Source: Enterobacterales bacterium CwR94
GTDB lineage: Bacteria; Pseudomonadota; Gammaproteobacteria; Enterobacterales; Enterobacteriaceae
Direction: 5' to 3'
Assembly: GCA_002837195.1 (NCBI GenBank)
Contig: KZ478065.1
Location: forward strand, 124,001-188,000
DNA length: 64,000 bases
The notes beneath the pieces were generated by a model. The model did not search any database, was not told the DNA's origin, and saw only the letters and a list, made by a program, of their open reading frames with translations. Shown one piece after another: positions 25,168 through 35,358 of this stretch. The number at the start of each line of letters is the position of its first letter. Within the stretch, counting starts at the first letter, position 1. The translations under genes were made by a program, and so were the position numbers.

Positions 25168-26538
25168 ATGTCGATGCCTCCTTCCACGCAAATATTTACT
25201 GTCAGCCGGCTTAACAGCACGGTCCGTCAACTGTTGGAAGGCGAAATGGGACAGGTGTGGATCAGCGCTGAAATTTCCAACTTTTCCCAGCCCTCTTCCG
25301 GCCACTGGTACTTCACCTTAAAAGATGACACTGCGCAGGTACGCTGTGCGATGTTTCGCACCGCGAATCGCCGAGTCGATTTTCGTCCTGCGAATGGTCA
25401 GCAGATTTTGGTCCGCGCGACCATCACGCTGTATGAACCGCGTGGCGATTATCAGTTGATCGCGGAAAGTATGCGCCCGGCGGGTGAAGGCCTGTTACAG
25501 CAGCAGTTTGAACAACTGAAAACGCGACTTAGTGCGGAAGGGTTATTTGATGCGCAGTTCAAGCAACCGCTGCCCGAGCCCTCTCAGCAGGTGGGCGTCA
25601 TCACCTCGGCAACCGGTGCGGCACTGCACGATATTTTGCGCGTACTGCACCGCCGCGATCCTGGTTTACCCGTGGTTATCTATCCCACGCCGGTACAGGG
25701 TGCCGATGCCCCTGAACGTATCGTGCGGGCGATTGAACACGCCAATCAGCGCGCTGAGTGCGATGTGTTAATCGTCGGGCGCGGCGGCGGTTCGCTGGAA
25801 GATTTATGGAGCTTTAACGACGAGCGCGTCGCCAGAGCCATTTTTGCCAGCCGCATTCCGATTGTCAGTGCCGTAGGACATGAAACCGATGTCACCATTG
25901 CTGACTTTGTGGCCGATTTGCGCGCCCCTACGCCTTCCGCTGCCGCTGAGTTGGTGAGCCGAAATCAGACGGAGCTACTGCGCCGCCTGCAATCCCAACA
26001 GCAGCGCCTGTCTATGGCGATGGATTACTACTTGGCACACAAGCAGCGTGCATGGACACAAATCCATCATCGCTTGCAGCAGCAACATCCGCAGTTGCGC
26101 CTGGCGCGTCAGCAAACCCTGATGCTGAAACTGCGTCGTCGTCTTGACGATGCCATGCAGCAACAGTTACGTCGTGCCACACGCGCTCAGGAGCGCGCTG
26201 AGCAACGTTTGATGGCACGCCAGCCCCTCCCCTCTATCCATCGTACCAGCAGCGCGTTAAAGCAGGCTGAGCACCGTTTATGGCAGGCCATGCAGCAGCA
26301 ACTCGCCGGCAGCAAGCAGCGCTTCGGCGAACTGGCAGCGCAACTGGAAGGGGTGAGCCCGCTGGCAACGCTGGCACGCGGCTTTAGCGTGACCACCACT
26401 GCCGAAGGCAGCGTGGTTAAGCAGACGGCTCAAGTGCATAAAGGGGATGTACTGAAAACGCGTCTGGACGACGGTTGGGTGGAAAGTCAGGTCACAGAGA
26501 TACAGCGCAGCCGCAAGACGCGGAAAAGCGCAAAATAA
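25168..26538 (+). CDS. xseA: Exodeoxyribonuclease VII large subunit
   Basis: Catalytic subunit of exonuclease VII, which degrades single-stranded DNA to oligonucleotides. 456 residues, as in E. coli. N-terminal OB fold (about 10-105: [20 protein letters not shown] then [11 protein letters not shown]). Central catalytic domain: [46 protein letters not shown]. The C-terminal coiled coil is Gln/Arg-rich (270-400). It is divergent from guaB, sharing a 170-base intergenic region, and convergent with the glucose dehydrogenase gene. In E. coli the next gene is yfgJ; here the dehydrogenase is inserted. Confidence 0.98.
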   Translation: MSMPPSTQIFTVSRLNSTVRQLLEGEMGQVWISAEISNFSQPSSGHWYFTLKDDTAQVRCAMFRTANRRVDFRPANGQQILVRATITLYEPRGDYQLIAESMRPAGEGLLQQQFEQLKTRLSAEGLFDAQFKQPLPEPSQQVGVITSATGAALHDILRVLHRRDPGLPVVIYPTPVQGADAPERIVRAIEHANQRAECDVLIVGRGGGSLEDLWSFNDERVARAIFASRIPIVSAVGHETDVTIADFVADLRAPTPSAAAELVSRNQTELLRRLQSQQQRLSMAMDYYLAHKQRAWTQIHHRLQQQHPQLRLARQQTLMLKLRRRLDDAMQQQLRRATRAQERAEQRLMARQPLPSIHRTSSALKQAEHRLWQAMQQQLAGSKQRFGELAAQLEGVSPLATLARGFSVTTTAEGSVVKQTAQVHKGDVLKTRLDDGWVESQVTEIQRSRKTRKSAK

Positions 26539-26564
26539 CCTCTCTCTGCACGCAGAGAGAGGTT
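26537..26564. terminator. Bidirectional terminator between xseA and gcd
   Basis: A 12-bp perfect stem AACCTCTCTCTG/CAGAGAGAGGTT with a CACG loop lies between the convergent stops, beginning in the xseA stop codon. T-rich sequence follows on both strands but without a long uninterrupted run. Confidence 0.75.
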
Positions 26565-26571
26565 AACGGCA

Positions 26572-29013
26572 TTATTTCTTCACATCATCCAACGCATAGG
26601 CAATCACGTAATCGCCACGATCCGGCGACTGACGCGCACCGCCCGCAGAAATCAGAATGTATTGCTTACCAGTTTTCGGTGAGACATAGCTGATAGGGCC
26701 GCCCTGGCTGCCCACGGGCAAGCGTGCTTTCCACACCTCTTTGCCGGTTGCGCTATCAAAGGCGCGCAGATAGTAATCCTGCGTACCGGCGATAAACACT
26801 AATCCCCCTTGCGTGGCCAGCGTCCCGCCAAGCGTTGGCATACCAATCGGCATTTGTGCACGCATTTTGATGCCAAACGGACCGGTATCCTGCACCGTAC
26901 CCACCGGCACTTGCCACACCACTTTCTGCGTTTTCAGATCGATAGCTGACAGCGTGCCGAACGGCGGTTTCTGGCAAGGAATGCCCAGTGGCGACATAAA
27001 GCGGTTTTTGTTCACCGCATACGGCGTGCCTTTCATCGGCACCAGTCCCATACCGGTGTTCACCGCTTCGCCACCGCTGTTGACCGCGCCGTCTTTTGCT
27101 GGCGCGGCAGCGACCATCTGCACCCACAGACCCAGGCGCATATCATTGACAAAGATGTAATGGTGGTTGGGATCGGTCGACAGGCTGCCCCAGTTCATCC
27201 CACCCAGTGATCCTGGAAAACTCAGCGACTTATCGGTGCCCGGGGGCGTATAGAGACCATCATAGCGCAGCGATTTAAACGCAATGCGGCAGGCCAGTTG
27301 GTCAAACGGTGTAGCGCCCCACATATCCGATTCCGTCAGCGTTTCCGCACCTATCTGCGGCATGCCAGTCGAACGCGGCTGCGTTTCTGGGTACTGCTCA
27401 TTAGGGATATTGGCTTTCGGAACTGGTACTTCTTCCACTTTGGTCAGCGGCTGACCTGTCAGGCGATCCAGCACATAGATTTGCCCCGCTTTGGTCCCAA
27501 TCACCACGGCCGGTTTGCTGGAACCGTCAGCCAGGGGGAAATCCACCAGGCTTGGCTGCATGGGCAAATCGAAATCCCACAAATCATTGTGCACGGTCTG
27601 ATAGACCCACTTCTCTTTACCGGTCGTCGCATCGACGGCCAGCACAGAAGCCCCGTATTTATGATCCAGTTTGGTACGATCGACACCCCATAAATCCACC
27701 GATGAGCTGCCCATCGGAATAAATACCGTGTTCATGGTGGGATCGTATGACATGGCCGCCCAGGAGTTTGGTGTACTGCGGGTATAGCTTTCGCCCGGCA
27801 GCAGCAGCGCATTGGGATCGTCTTTACCGGGATCGAATGCCCAGCGCATTTCACCGGTGATCACGTCAAAGCCACGCATCACGCCGCCAGGCATATCCGT
27901 ACTGACGTTATCCGCCACACGACCACCGACAACCACGGTAGTGCCTGCAAGCGTTGGTGCGGAAGTTAATACGTAGCTTGGGTCTTTGGCTTCACCCATT
28001 CCAGCCCGCAGGTCAACCGTGCCGTTGTTGCCGAAATCCGGGCAGAACTGGCCATTATCCGCATCCAGTGCAATCAGGCGCGCATCAATGGTGTTCATCA
28101 GAATACGACGCTGACACGCCGCACCCGGTGCAACGTTAACCGTCGCTGGCGCGACAGAACCCGGGACGCTGGGCTGCTTCACAGGCTGAGTCGCATCAAA
28201 GTACGCCAGACCACGGCAGCGCATCCACACGGAAGATTTCGCATTGATTTCCGCTTTCCACAGCGCTTTACCAGAGTCTGCATCCACGGCAATCACGTTG
28301 TTATGCGGTGTGCACAGGAAGATGCGATCACCGACCTGTAACGGAGTTTGTTGATCTTCAGAACCGTTGCCATCGGGGCTCAGGGGGATATCCCCCGTAC
28401 GATAGGTCCACACGGGTTTCAGGTTTTTAACGTTGTCGCGGGTGATTTGATCCAACGCGACAAAGCGGCTGCCTTCCGGCGAGTTGCCGTAGTTATCCCA
28501 GTTTTTCTGCGCCTGGCCTTCGGCCACCGGCACTAACGGCAATTCACTGCCATTATCCACCGTGGGATGCGGTTGGAACATCTGGACAAACGCCACCACC
28601 ATACCCGCAGCGATCACCAGACTTAACGCATATGACATGGAGGTCAGCGCCGCCTTACCCTCACGCTTGCGCAACGCAGGCCACGTCAGCAGGGCCAATA
28701 TCATTAAGCCTGCGGGCACCATCAGACGCGAAATCAGCGGCCAAAAATCAAAACCGGCATCAATCGGTGCCCAAATCAGGGTGCCAATAAATACCAGTGC
28801 GAAAATGATGACGGCGGAGGAATGTCGGCGGAAGAATTGCACCGCCGCAATTAACATTGCGATACCGGCAATTAAGAAATAGGTGCTGCCACCCAGACTC
28901 ACTAATTTGCCACCGCCAATGGCAAAAAACAGGCCAATAACAGACAGAATAATGCCCACTACGGCGCACCAGATTCCCAACCCCTTGCCGGGTCGGGTTG
29001 TACTTTCACTCAT
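26572..29013 (-). CDS. gcd: Membrane-bound PQQ-dependent glucose dehydrogenase
   Basis: Oxidises D-glucose to gluconolactone in the periplasm and passes electrons to ubiquinone. 813 residues from the ATG at 29013, which has AGGAG nine bases upstream; the ATG three codons earlier sits right against AGGAG and is rejected. Five N-terminal membrane helices occupy about 12-145. The quinoprotein beta-propeller follows, starting at WDNYGNSPEGSRFVALDQIT, with PQQ-contact motifs such as GNGSEDQQTPLQVGDRIFLC and LWDFDLPMQPSLVDF, and ends GGARQSPDRGDYVIAYAL. Length agrees with E. coli Gcd (796). No pqq synthesis genes lie in the window. In E. coli gcd maps elsewhere; here it separates xseA from yfgJ-der. 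Confidence 0.94.
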   Translation of the reverse strand: MSESTTRPGKGLGIWCAVVGIILSVIGLFFAIGGGKLVSLGGSTYFLIAGIAMLIAAVQFFRRHSSAVIIFALVFIGTLIWAPIDAGFDFWPLISRLMVPAGLMILALLTWPALRKREGKAALTSMSYALSLVIAAGMVVAFVQMFQPHPTVDNGSELPLVPVAEGQAQKNWDNYGNSPEGSRFVALDQITRDNVKNLKPVWTYRTGDIPLSPDGNGSEDQQTPLQVGDRIFLCTPHNNVIAVDADSGKALWKAEINAKSSVWMRCRGLAYFDATQPVKQPSVPGSVAPATVNVAPGAACQRRILMNTIDARLIALDADNGQFCPDFGNNGTVDLRAGMGEAKDPSYVLTSAPTLAGTTVVVGGRVADNVSTDMPGGVMRGFDVITGEMRWAFDPGKDDPNALLLPGESYTRSTPNSWAAMSYDPTMNTVFIPMGSSSVDLWGVDRTKLDHKYGASVLAVDATTGKEKWVYQTVHNDLWDFDLPMQPSLVDFPLADGSSKPAVVIGTKAGQIYVLDRLTGQPLTKVEEVPVPKANIPNEQYPETQPRSTGMPQIGAETLTESDMWGATPFDQLACRIAFKSLRYDGLYTPPGTDKSLSFPGSLGGMNWGSLSTDPNHHYIFVNDMRLGLWVQMVAAAPAKDGAVNSGGEAVNTGMGLVPMKGTPYAVNKNRFMSPLGIPCQKPPFGTLSAIDLKTQKVVWQVPVGTVQDTGPFGIKMRAQMPIGMPTLGGTLATQGGLVFIAGTQDYYLRAFDSATGKEVWKARLPVGSQGGPISYVSPKTGKQYILISAGGARQSPDRGDYVIAYALDDVKK

Positions 29014-29232
29014 GTTACACATCTCCTGGACTTACGAATGTCACTGCTTACCGCCACCTGTCCGTGAAATGCGGCGTCTCGGCGCCAGCGAATAACCAGA
29101 CAAGGGTGCACAAGCCAAAGACGTGATGCCTGAGAAGTCAGGCAGTTAACACAGAGAGAGGCTGAGCCAGCGGTTTGCGGGAGCAGCATTGTACCATTCG
29201 GTACATTATGAGGTGAAGAAATTAATGAACTG

Positions 29233-29394
29233 TTATTTTTTATGGTTATTTTGTTGCGAACCAGAAGGTACAAAGTTAACGCGTTTTTTGGAGATCAATC
29301 CATGCGTGGCGCAAAAATAATCCACTGCGCCACAGGCTTTGAGCACTTCCAACGGTTGGTCACAGTCTGGGCAACGCGGTGTGGTTTCATTCAT
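29233..29394 (-). CDS. yfgJ: Short YfgJ-like zinc-ribbon protein
   Basis: A 53-residue protein too short for routine ORF listing. CPDCDQPLEVLKACGAVDYF followed by C, and then HGLISKKRVNFV, is almost the same as the C-terminal half of E. coli YfgJ (71 residues). The first zinc-ribbon half of E. coli YfgJ (about 25 residues with two CxxC pairs) is absent. Here only Cys8, Cys11, Cys21 and Cys28 remain, enough for one zinc site. GGAG stands eight bases before the ATG, so the short start looks genuine. It occupies the E. coli position next to der. Function unknown. Confidence 0.88.
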   Translation of the reverse strand: MNETTPRCPDCDQPLEVLKACGAVDYFCATHGLISKKRVNFVPSGSQQNNHKK

Positions 29395-29408
29395 GTGGGT
29401 GACTCCAT

Positions 29409-29434
29409 AAAAAAAGGGACTCTACAGTCCCTTT
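29409..29434 (-). terminator. der terminator
   Basis: An 8-bp stem AAAGGGAC/GTCCCTTT with a 6-base loop. On the minus strand it is followed by seven T. It lies 13 bases behind the der stop and just before the yfgJ ribosome site, so yfgJ may need its own promoter or read-through. Confidence 0.88.
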
Positions 29435-29446
29435 AGTGTAATCGCC

Positions 29447-30934
29447 TTAGCGCTTATTTTTCTTGAGGTGCGACATTAAACGTTTACGCTTACGCATCTG
29501 CGTGGGTGTCAGCAGGTTACGCTTGCCTGCATACGGGTTATCACCCTCTTTAAACTGAATGCGAATCGGTGTTCCCATTACCTGTAATGACTTACGGAAG
29601 TAGTTCATCAGGTAGCGTTTGTAGGAGTCAGGAAGATCTTTCACCTGATTACCGTGGATCACCACAATCGGCGGGTTATAGCCACCGGCGTGCGCATATT
29701 TCAACTTCACGCGACGACCGCGCACCAACGGTGGCTGATGGTCTTCTTCCGCCATTTTCATGATGCGGGTCAGCATCGAGGTGTTCACGCGACGCGTCGC
29801 ACTGTCATAGGCTTCGGTCACGGATTCAAACAGGTTACCGACGCCGCTGCCGTGTAAGGCAGAAATAAAGTGAATACGGGCGAAATCAATAAAACCCAGA
29901 CGGTAATCCAGCGTCTCTTTGACCTCGTCTTTCACTTCTTGCGTCAGGCCATCCCATTTGTTGACCACAATCACCAGTGAGCGACCGCTGTTGAGAATAA
30001 AGCCCAGCAGCGACAAGTCTTGATCGGAAATGCCTTCACGGGCATCGATCACCAACATCACCACATTGGCGTCTTCAATCGCTTGTAAGGTCTTAATGAC
30101 CGAGAATTTCTCCACGGTTTCGGTGACTTTACCGCGCTTACGTACGCCCGCCGTATCGATCAGGACATATTCACGCTCGTCACGTTCCATCGGAATGTAG
30201 ATACTGTCGCGCGTGGTGCCCGGCATATCAAAGACCACCACGCGGTCTTCGCCAAGAATACGGTTGGTTAAGGTCGATTTGCCTACGTTCGGACGGCCGA
30301 CGATCGCCAATTTGATCGGCAACGTGCGCGGATCAAAGTCATCTTCTTCGTCTTCCGGAATGGCATCGCTCTCTTCTGCTGCCAACGCCGCCCAATAGGC
30401 TTCGTTTTCTTCTTCCTCGGTCAATTCCTCGGGTTCCTGCACATCCATCCACGGCAGCAGCACTTGCTCTAACAGGCTTAAAACACCGCGCCCGTGTGAA
30501 GCGGCGATGGGATGAATATCACCCAGCCCCAGCGAATAGAAGTCCAGAATGGCGGCATCTGCGTCAATGCCATCCGTTTTATTAGCGACCAGAAAAGTTG
30601 GCTTCTGGCGCGAACGCAAGTGCTGGGCGATGCCTTCATCGGCTGGCATTAAGCCTGCGCGCGCATCCACCATAAACAGCACCACATCCGCTTCTTCAAT
30701 CGCCATCAGCGACTGGGCGGCCATATGGGTTTCAACACCCTCTTCCGTGCCGTCAATACCGCCCGTGTCGATACAGATGAACTCACGTCCTTCCACTTCG
30801 GCACGACCATATTTACGGTCACGAGTAAGCCCGGGGAAATCCGCCACCAGCGCATCACGCGTGCGCGTCAGACGGTTAAAAAGAGTAGATTTTCCCACAT
30901 TGGGACGCCCGACAAGCGCGACCACAGGTACCAT
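29447..30934 (-). CDS. der: Ribosome-assembly GTPase Der (EngA)
   Basis: An essential GTPase for 50S ribosome maturation, with two tandem GTPase domains. 495 residues (E. coli 490). First P-loop [15 protein letters not shown] at residue 9, with NKTD and the switch DTGGIDG. Second P-loop [15 protein letters not shown] near 212, with DTAGVRKRG and NKWDG. A long acidic linker (about 165-205) joins them. The C-terminal KH-like domain ends in a basic [15 protein letters not shown] tail. It follows bamB in the same orientation, with a terminator-like hairpin between them. Confidence 0.98.
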   Translation of the reverse strand: MVPVVALVGRPNVGKSTLFNRLTRTRDALVADFPGLTRDRKYGRAEVEGREFICIDTGGIDGTEEGVETHMAAQSLMAIEEADVVLFMVDARAGLMPADEGIAQHLRSRQKPTFLVANKTDGIDADAAILDFYSLGLGDIHPIAASHGRGVLSLLEQVLLPWMDVQEPEELTEEEENEAYWAALAAEESDAIPEDEEDDFDPRTLPIKLAIVGRPNVGKSTLTNRILGEDRVVVFDMPGTTRDSIYIPMERDEREYVLIDTAGVRKRGKVTETVEKFSVIKTLQAIEDANVVMLVIDAREGISDQDLSLLGFILNSGRSLVIVVNKWDGLTQEVKDEVKETLDYRLGFIDFARIHFISALHGSGVGNLFESVTEAYDSATRRVNTSMLTRIMKMAEEDHQPPLVRGRRVKLKYAHAGGYNPPIVVIHGNQVKDLPDSYKRYLMNYFRKSLQVMGTPIRIQFKEGDNPYAGKRNLLTPTQMRKRKRLMSHLKKNKR

Positions 30935-30990
30935 AGTAATGCCTCATTACGGAAGAACGTTCAGGAACGGGCGCTGGCCCGTTCGGCAGA

Positions 30991-31030
30991 ATAAAATAAA
31001 ATCGGGCGGATATTAACGCATCCGCCCGAT
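30991..31030 (-). terminator. bamB terminator
   Basis: A perfect 11-bp stem ATCGGGCGGAT/ATCCGCCCGAT with an 8-base loop (31001-31030). On the minus strand a TTTATTTTAT tract follows. It lies 23 bases behind the bamB stop. Confidence 0.85.
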
Positions 31031-31053
31031 ATCAGTCATCTTTTCGTGGTGAA

Positions 31054-32238
31054 TTAGTTGCGGGTTATCGCGTGAACAGTACCGTCGTTCGCCTGAATGA
31101 CCAGCTTATCGCTGGCAACAACCGGCTCGCTCTGGAAACCAGAACTGTCGACTTTCTGCTGCGCCACAAAACGCCCGTCATCGGTATTCATCCAATGCAG
31201 ATAGCCTTCACTATCGCCCACCACGATATAACCGTTATACAGCACCGGTGATGTCAGGTTACGGTGCAGCAGGTCACTTTGACGCCACAGCGTGACGCCG
31301 CCGTCCGCGTTTAATGCCACCACGCGGTCGTCCTGATCGACCAGGTAAATACGCCCTGCATCAACAATCATATCACGGACTGAACCAATCTCGCGTTTCC
31401 ACATGATTTGGCCCGAACGCAGATCCAGCGCCGTCAGATTACCGTTGTAAGCCAGTGCATAAACCACACCGTTAACAATCACCGGTGTCGTATCGACATC
31501 GCTCAAACGGTCAATTTCCGTCGCGCCGCTTGGCTGAGAAATACGTTGCTGCCAGATTAACTGACCCTGGTTCATCAACACCGCGCTGACGCGTCCATTA
31601 TCGCCGCCGACAATTGCCGCACCAAAGGCCACAGAAGGAGCAGACTCACCGCGCAGAGACAGTGCTGGCATGTCGAGGTTAACCGACCATTTCACTGCAC
31701 CGCTGTTTTCGTCCAATCCTTGCAAGATGCCGTTGCTGGTATGGATCAGCACCAAGCCATCGCTGATCACCGGGCGAGAAAGCACCTCTCCCGCGGCGGT
31801 GGTTTGCCATGCAATGCTGCCATCCGCGGTGTTTAATGCATACGCCTGCGCTTTTTCGCTGCCGATAAACAGCTTATCGCCTGCCACGGCAACACCGCCG
31901 GACAGCAAGGCAGAACGGTTCTTAGAGAAGAAACCGGTTTTCTCAGAAAGATTAACTTTCCACTTCTCTTTACCGTTGCTGGCATCCAGCGCTTTCACCA
32001 CGCCAAAACGATCGGCGGCATAAATGGTGTTGTCCTGCCAACCTGGATGAAGGTTAGAGTAGAAATCACCGATGCCATCACCCACAGAGGTATTCCATAC
32101 CGATTGCGGTGTGAACTGGTTTTCCACTTTTGGCAGTGGTGACATTTTAACCACATCTTCTTCGCCATTGAACAGCGAACAGCCGCTGAGTAAGGTGACT
32201 GAAATCAGCCCTGGCAGAAGTAATTTACGCAATTCCAT
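31054..32238 (-). CDS. bamB: Outer-membrane assembly lipoprotein BamB
   Basis: A periplasmic lipoprotein of the BAM complex that helps insert outer-membrane proteins. 394 residues (E. coli 392). Signal peptide with lipobox LLSGC, Cys20. The rest is an eight-bladed PQQ-type beta-propeller with repeated W-x-x-x/ALDAxxG motifs (VVKALDASNGKEKWKVNLSE, AYALNTADGSIAWQT, ALDLRSGQIMWKREIG). It lies 10 bases downstream of yfgM, as in E. coli, and shares its operon. Confidence 0.97.
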   Translation of the reverse strand: MELRKLLLPGLISVTLLSGCSLFNGEEDVVKMSPLPKVENQFTPQSVWNTSVGDGIGDFYSNLHPGWQDNTIYAADRFGVVKALDASNGKEKWKVNLSEKTGFFSKNRSALLSGGVAVAGDKLFIGSEKAQAYALNTADGSIAWQTTAAGEVLSRPVISDGLVLIHTSNGILQGLDENSGAVKWSVNLDMPALSLRGESAPSVAFGAAIVGGDNGRVSAVLMNQGQLIWQQRISQPSGATEIDRLSDVDTTPVIVNGVVYALAYNGNLTALDLRSGQIMWKREIGSVRDMIVDAGRIYLVDQDDRVVALNADGGVTLWRQSDLLHRNLTSPVLYNGYIVVGDSEGYLHWMNTDDGRFVAQQKVDSSGFQSEPVVASDKLVIQANDGTVHAITRN

Positions 32239-32248
32239 GACGTCCCTC

Positions 32249-32869
32249 TTAGCTGGACAAATTATTCATTTTCATCTGCATCATCTCCTTCAGTGCGGAG
32301 GATGCATCGGAATCAATACCTTTACTCCAGGCGTCACGTGCGCCCTGGGTATCGCCTTTGCTTAGCAGCGCATCGCCACGAATATCGGCCAGAATCGCCG
32401 TCCAACCCTCGCCTTTAACGCTATCCAGCGTTTTCAGCGCATCGTCGGCTTTCTTCTGTTGAATCTGTACGCGCGCCAGACGCAGGCTGAGTACCGCCTG
32501 CAGATTCGCGTCTTGCGTATCTTTTAAGCCTGCCTGTAGCTGCTCAGCGGCTTTATCAAGCTGTTTGCTGTCAACATACTGTTTCGTGAGATCCAACGAA
32601 GCTAACGCGCCATAGGTGTTGCTGTTGTCCGCCGCGAATGTCGCTGCCGCTTCCAAAGACGCGGGCTTGCTGCTGTCAACCGCGCTCATCACCTGTTGAT
32701 AGGCTTGTGAAACGTCGCGCGCGCCATCAGCCTGATGGCTGTTCCAGTAACGCCAGCCCAGTAACGCTCCCACGCCGATGACCACACCGACGGCTAACGC
32801 CTTACCGTTGTTGCTAAAAAAGCGACGCAGCGCGTCAACCTGATCATTTTCGTTGCTGTAAACTTCCAC
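32249..32869 (-). CDS. yfgM: YfgM, SecYEG-associated periplasmic chaperone
   Basis: An inner-membrane protein of 206 residues (E. coli 206), with a single N-terminal membrane helix at about 24-43 (GKALAVGVVIGVGALLGW) and a periplasmic TPR-like helical domain (ALASLDLTKQYVDSKQLDKA and later LRLARVQIQQKKADDALKTL). In E. coli it associates with PpiD at the translocon and modulates the Rcs response. It lies between hisS and bamB, the conserved order. Nothing unusual. Confidence 0.95.
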   Translation of the reverse strand: MEVYSNENDQVDALRRFFSNNGKALAVGVVIGVGALLGWRYWNSHQADGARDVSQAYQQVMSAVDSSKPASLEAAATFAADNSNTYGALASLDLTKQYVDSKQLDKAAEQLQAGLKDTQDANLQAVLSLRLARVQIQQKKADDALKTLDSVKGEGWTAILADIRGDALLSKGDTQGARDAWSKGIDSDASSALKEMMQMKMNNLSS

Positions 32870-32901
32870 GCAATCTCTCTCCTGTCCCTTTATCGCAGCA
32901 C

Positions 32902-34176
32902 TTAGGCCAACAATGTGGCCAATGTGGCCGCCACATCTTGTTGTGCAACGGTTTGCTGTTCGCCAGCACGCAAATCTTTCACCGCAACCACACCCTTGGC
33001 AACTTCATCCTCGCCGAGGATCAACGCGACGCGCGCGCCCCATTTGTCCGCACGGGCAATTTGCTTCTTGAAATTACCGCCGCCGTGGTTGTTCATGATT
33101 TTCACTGTCGGCAGTGCATCACGGATTTGTTCAGCCAGCAACATCGCTGCTGTCTGCACACCTTGCCCCGAAGCGATAACATAGACATCAACGATGGGCG
33201 TCGGTTCAAATTCAGGATTCACCGCCTGAACCAGCAACACCAAACGCTCCATACCCATCGCGAAACCGACACCCGGTGTCGCACGACCACCGAGCTGTTC
33301 GACCAGGCCATCGTAGCGGCCACCGGCACATACCGTACCTTGTGCGCCCAGGCTGGTGGTGACCCACTCAAACACGGTGCGGTTGTAGTAATCCAGACCA
33401 CGCACCAGACGTTGATTCACGCGGTAGTTGATACCTGCGGCTTCCAAAATGCGGCACAGGCCGTCAAAGTGTTCGCGCGACTCGGCATCTAAATAATCGT
33501 GCAGCGCAGGAGCATCGTTCAGTAACGCCTGAATATCAGGATTTTTACTGTCCAGCACGCGCAGCGGATTGGTGTACATGCGACGCAGGCAATCTTCATC
33601 CAGCGCGTCTTTATGCTGTTCTAAAAACGCGACCAGCGCATTGCGGTATTCCGCACGCGCCTCCAGTGACCCAATGGAGTTCAGTTCGAGGGTGACGTGA
33701 TCGGCAATACCCAGCGCCTTCCACCAGCGTGCTGACAGCATGATCAACTCAGCATCAATGTCCGGGCCTTGCAGACCAAACACCTCTAAACCGATTTGGT
33801 GGAACTGGCGATAGCGGCCTTTTTGCGGGCGCTCATAGCGGAACATCGGCCCCATGTACCACAGACGCTGTTCCTGGTTGTACAGCAAGCCGTGTTCAAT
33901 ACCGGCACGCACGCAGCCTGCCGTCCCTTCCGGGCGCAGCGTCAGGCTTTCACCGTTGCGGTCGTCAAAGGTATACATCTCTTTTTCAACGACATCGGTC
34001 ACTTCGCCGATCGCGCGTTTGAACAGCGGTGTGCTTTCAACAATCGGCATGCGAATTTCGCTGTAGCCGTAGCTCGCTAACACCGATTTCAGAATCGTTT
34101 CAATTCGCTGCCACATTGCCGTGTCGGCGGGCAGCGCGTCGTTCATACCACGAATGGCCTGGATATTTTTTGCCAC
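32902..34176 (-). CDS. hisS: Histidyl-tRNA synthetase
   Basis: Charges tRNA-His. 424 residues, the E. coli length. Class II synthetase motifs: motif 2 [21 protein letters not shown] near 111-131 (by position), the His-specific [15 protein letters not shown] near 257 and [14 protein letters not shown] near 283, and motif 3 [11 protein letters not shown]. The C-terminal anticodon-binding domain covers 325-424. It follows ispG by 12 bases in the same direction, so it is in operon with it. Confidence 0.98.
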   Translation of the reverse strand: MAKNIQAIRGMNDALPADTAMWQRIETILKSVLASYGYSEIRMPIVESTPLFKRAIGEVTDVVEKEMYTFDDRNGESLTLRPEGTAGCVRAGIEHGLLYNQEQRLWYMGPMFRYERPQKGRYRQFHQIGLEVFGLQGPDIDAELIMLSARWWKALGIADHVTLELNSIGSLEARAEYRNALVAFLEQHKDALDEDCLRRMYTNPLRVLDSKNPDIQALLNDAPALHDYLDAESREHFDGLCRILEAAGINYRVNQRLVRGLDYYNRTVFEWVTTSLGAQGTVCAGGRYDGLVEQLGGRATPGVGFAMGMERLVLLVQAVNPEFEPTPIVDVYVIASGQGVQTAAMLLAEQIRDALPTVKIMNNHGGGNFKKQIARADKWGARVALILGEDEVAKGVVAVKDLRAGEQQTVAQQDVAATLATLLA

Positions 34177-34188
34177 GTCTTTGTTCTC

Positions 34189-35310
34189 TTATTTTTCGAC
34201 TTGCTGGATATCGATGCGATTCGCGGCGTCCATCATGCTGGCCTTCGCGCGAATACGGGCTTCGAGTTGATCGATCATGTCATCGTTATCCAAACGATCG
34301 CGTAAACGTACGCCATCTTCGTAAAAACCACTTTTCTTATTACCGCCGGTGACGCCCATCGTGGAGACCAGCGCTTCGCCTGGCCCGTTGACCACGCAGC
34401 CGATAATGGAAATATCCATCGGCGTGATGATGTCTTCCAGGCGCTGTTCCAGCGCATTCACAGTACCAATCACGTCGAACTCCTGACGCGAGCAGGTTGG
34501 GCAGGCAATAAAATTGATGCCGCGTGAGCGAATGCGCAGCGATTTCAGAATATCAAAACCGACTTTCACTTCTTCCACGGGATCGGCCGCCAGCGAAATA
34601 CGCAAGGTATCGCCGATGCCCTCGGAAAGCAGCAGACCCAAACCCACTGCCGACTTCACCGCACCCGCACGCGCGCCACCGGCTTCGGTGATCCCGAGAT
34701 GCAGCGGCTGATCAATGGCTTTTGCCAGCAGGCGATAGGATTCCACGGCCAGAAACACATCAGACGCTTTTACGCTGACTTTAAACTGGTCGAAGTTGAG
34801 GCGATCAAGGTGATCAACGTGACGCATAGCGGATTCCAGCAACGCCTGCGGCGTTGGCTCGCCATACTTTTCCTGCAGATCGCGCTCAAGGGAACCGGCG
34901 TTGACACCGATACGGATAGGGATGTTGTTGTCACGGGCGCAGGCAACCACCTGACGAATACGCTCTTCACTGCCGATATTGCCTGGATTGATACGTAAAC
35001 AATCTACGCCGTATTCGGCGACTTTCAGGGCAATACGGTAATCGAAGTGAATATCGGCGACCAGGGGGACATCAACTTGCTGTTTAATCAGCCGGAAGGC
35101 TTCAGCCGCGTCCATCGTCGGCACCGAAACGCGCACGATATCGACACCGACGCGTTCCAATGCTTTGATTTGCTTAACCGTGGCTTCCACATCCGTGGTG
35201 CGGGTGTTGGTCATGGACTGGACGGCGATTGGAGCGCCGTCGCCCACAGGCACCTTTCCGACATAAATTCGTGTGGATTTACGTCGGGTAATGGGTGCTT
35301 CGTTATGCAT
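34189..35310 (-). CDS. ispG: 4-hydroxy-3-methylbut-2-enyl diphosphate synthase
   Basis: Penultimate enzyme of the MEP isoprenoid pathway, a 4Fe-4S reductive dehydratase in the cytoplasm. 373 residues (E. coli 372). N-terminal TIM barrel starting at [20 protein letters not shown]. Cluster ligands are the two Cys in [10 protein letters not shown] (near 270) and the Cys in [12 protein letters not shown] (near 305). It depends on the isc genes in this window for its cluster. It lies between rodZ and hisS. Confidence 0.98.
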   Translation of the reverse strand: MHNEAPITRRKSTRIYVGKVPVGDGAPIAVQSMTNTRTTDVEATVKQIKALERVGVDIVRVSVPTMDAAEAFRLIKQQVDVPLVADIHFDYRIALKVAEYGVDCLRINPGNIGSEERIRQVVACARDNNIPIRIGVNAGSLERDLQEKYGEPTPQALLESAMRHVDHLDRLNFDQFKVSVKASDVFLAVESYRLLAKAIDQPLHLGITEAGGARAGAVKSAVGLGLLLSEGIGDTLRISLAADPVEEVKVGFDILKSLRIRSRGINFIACPTCSRQEFDVIGTVNALEQRLEDIITPMDISIIGCVVNGPGEALVSTMGVTGGNKKSGFYEDGVRLRDRLDNDDMIDQLEARIRAKASMMDAANRIDIQQVEK

Positions 35311-35358
35311 ATGCTCTTCTCTCCACTGTTACACGAGACCTACGAAGGCAGCCTGCGT

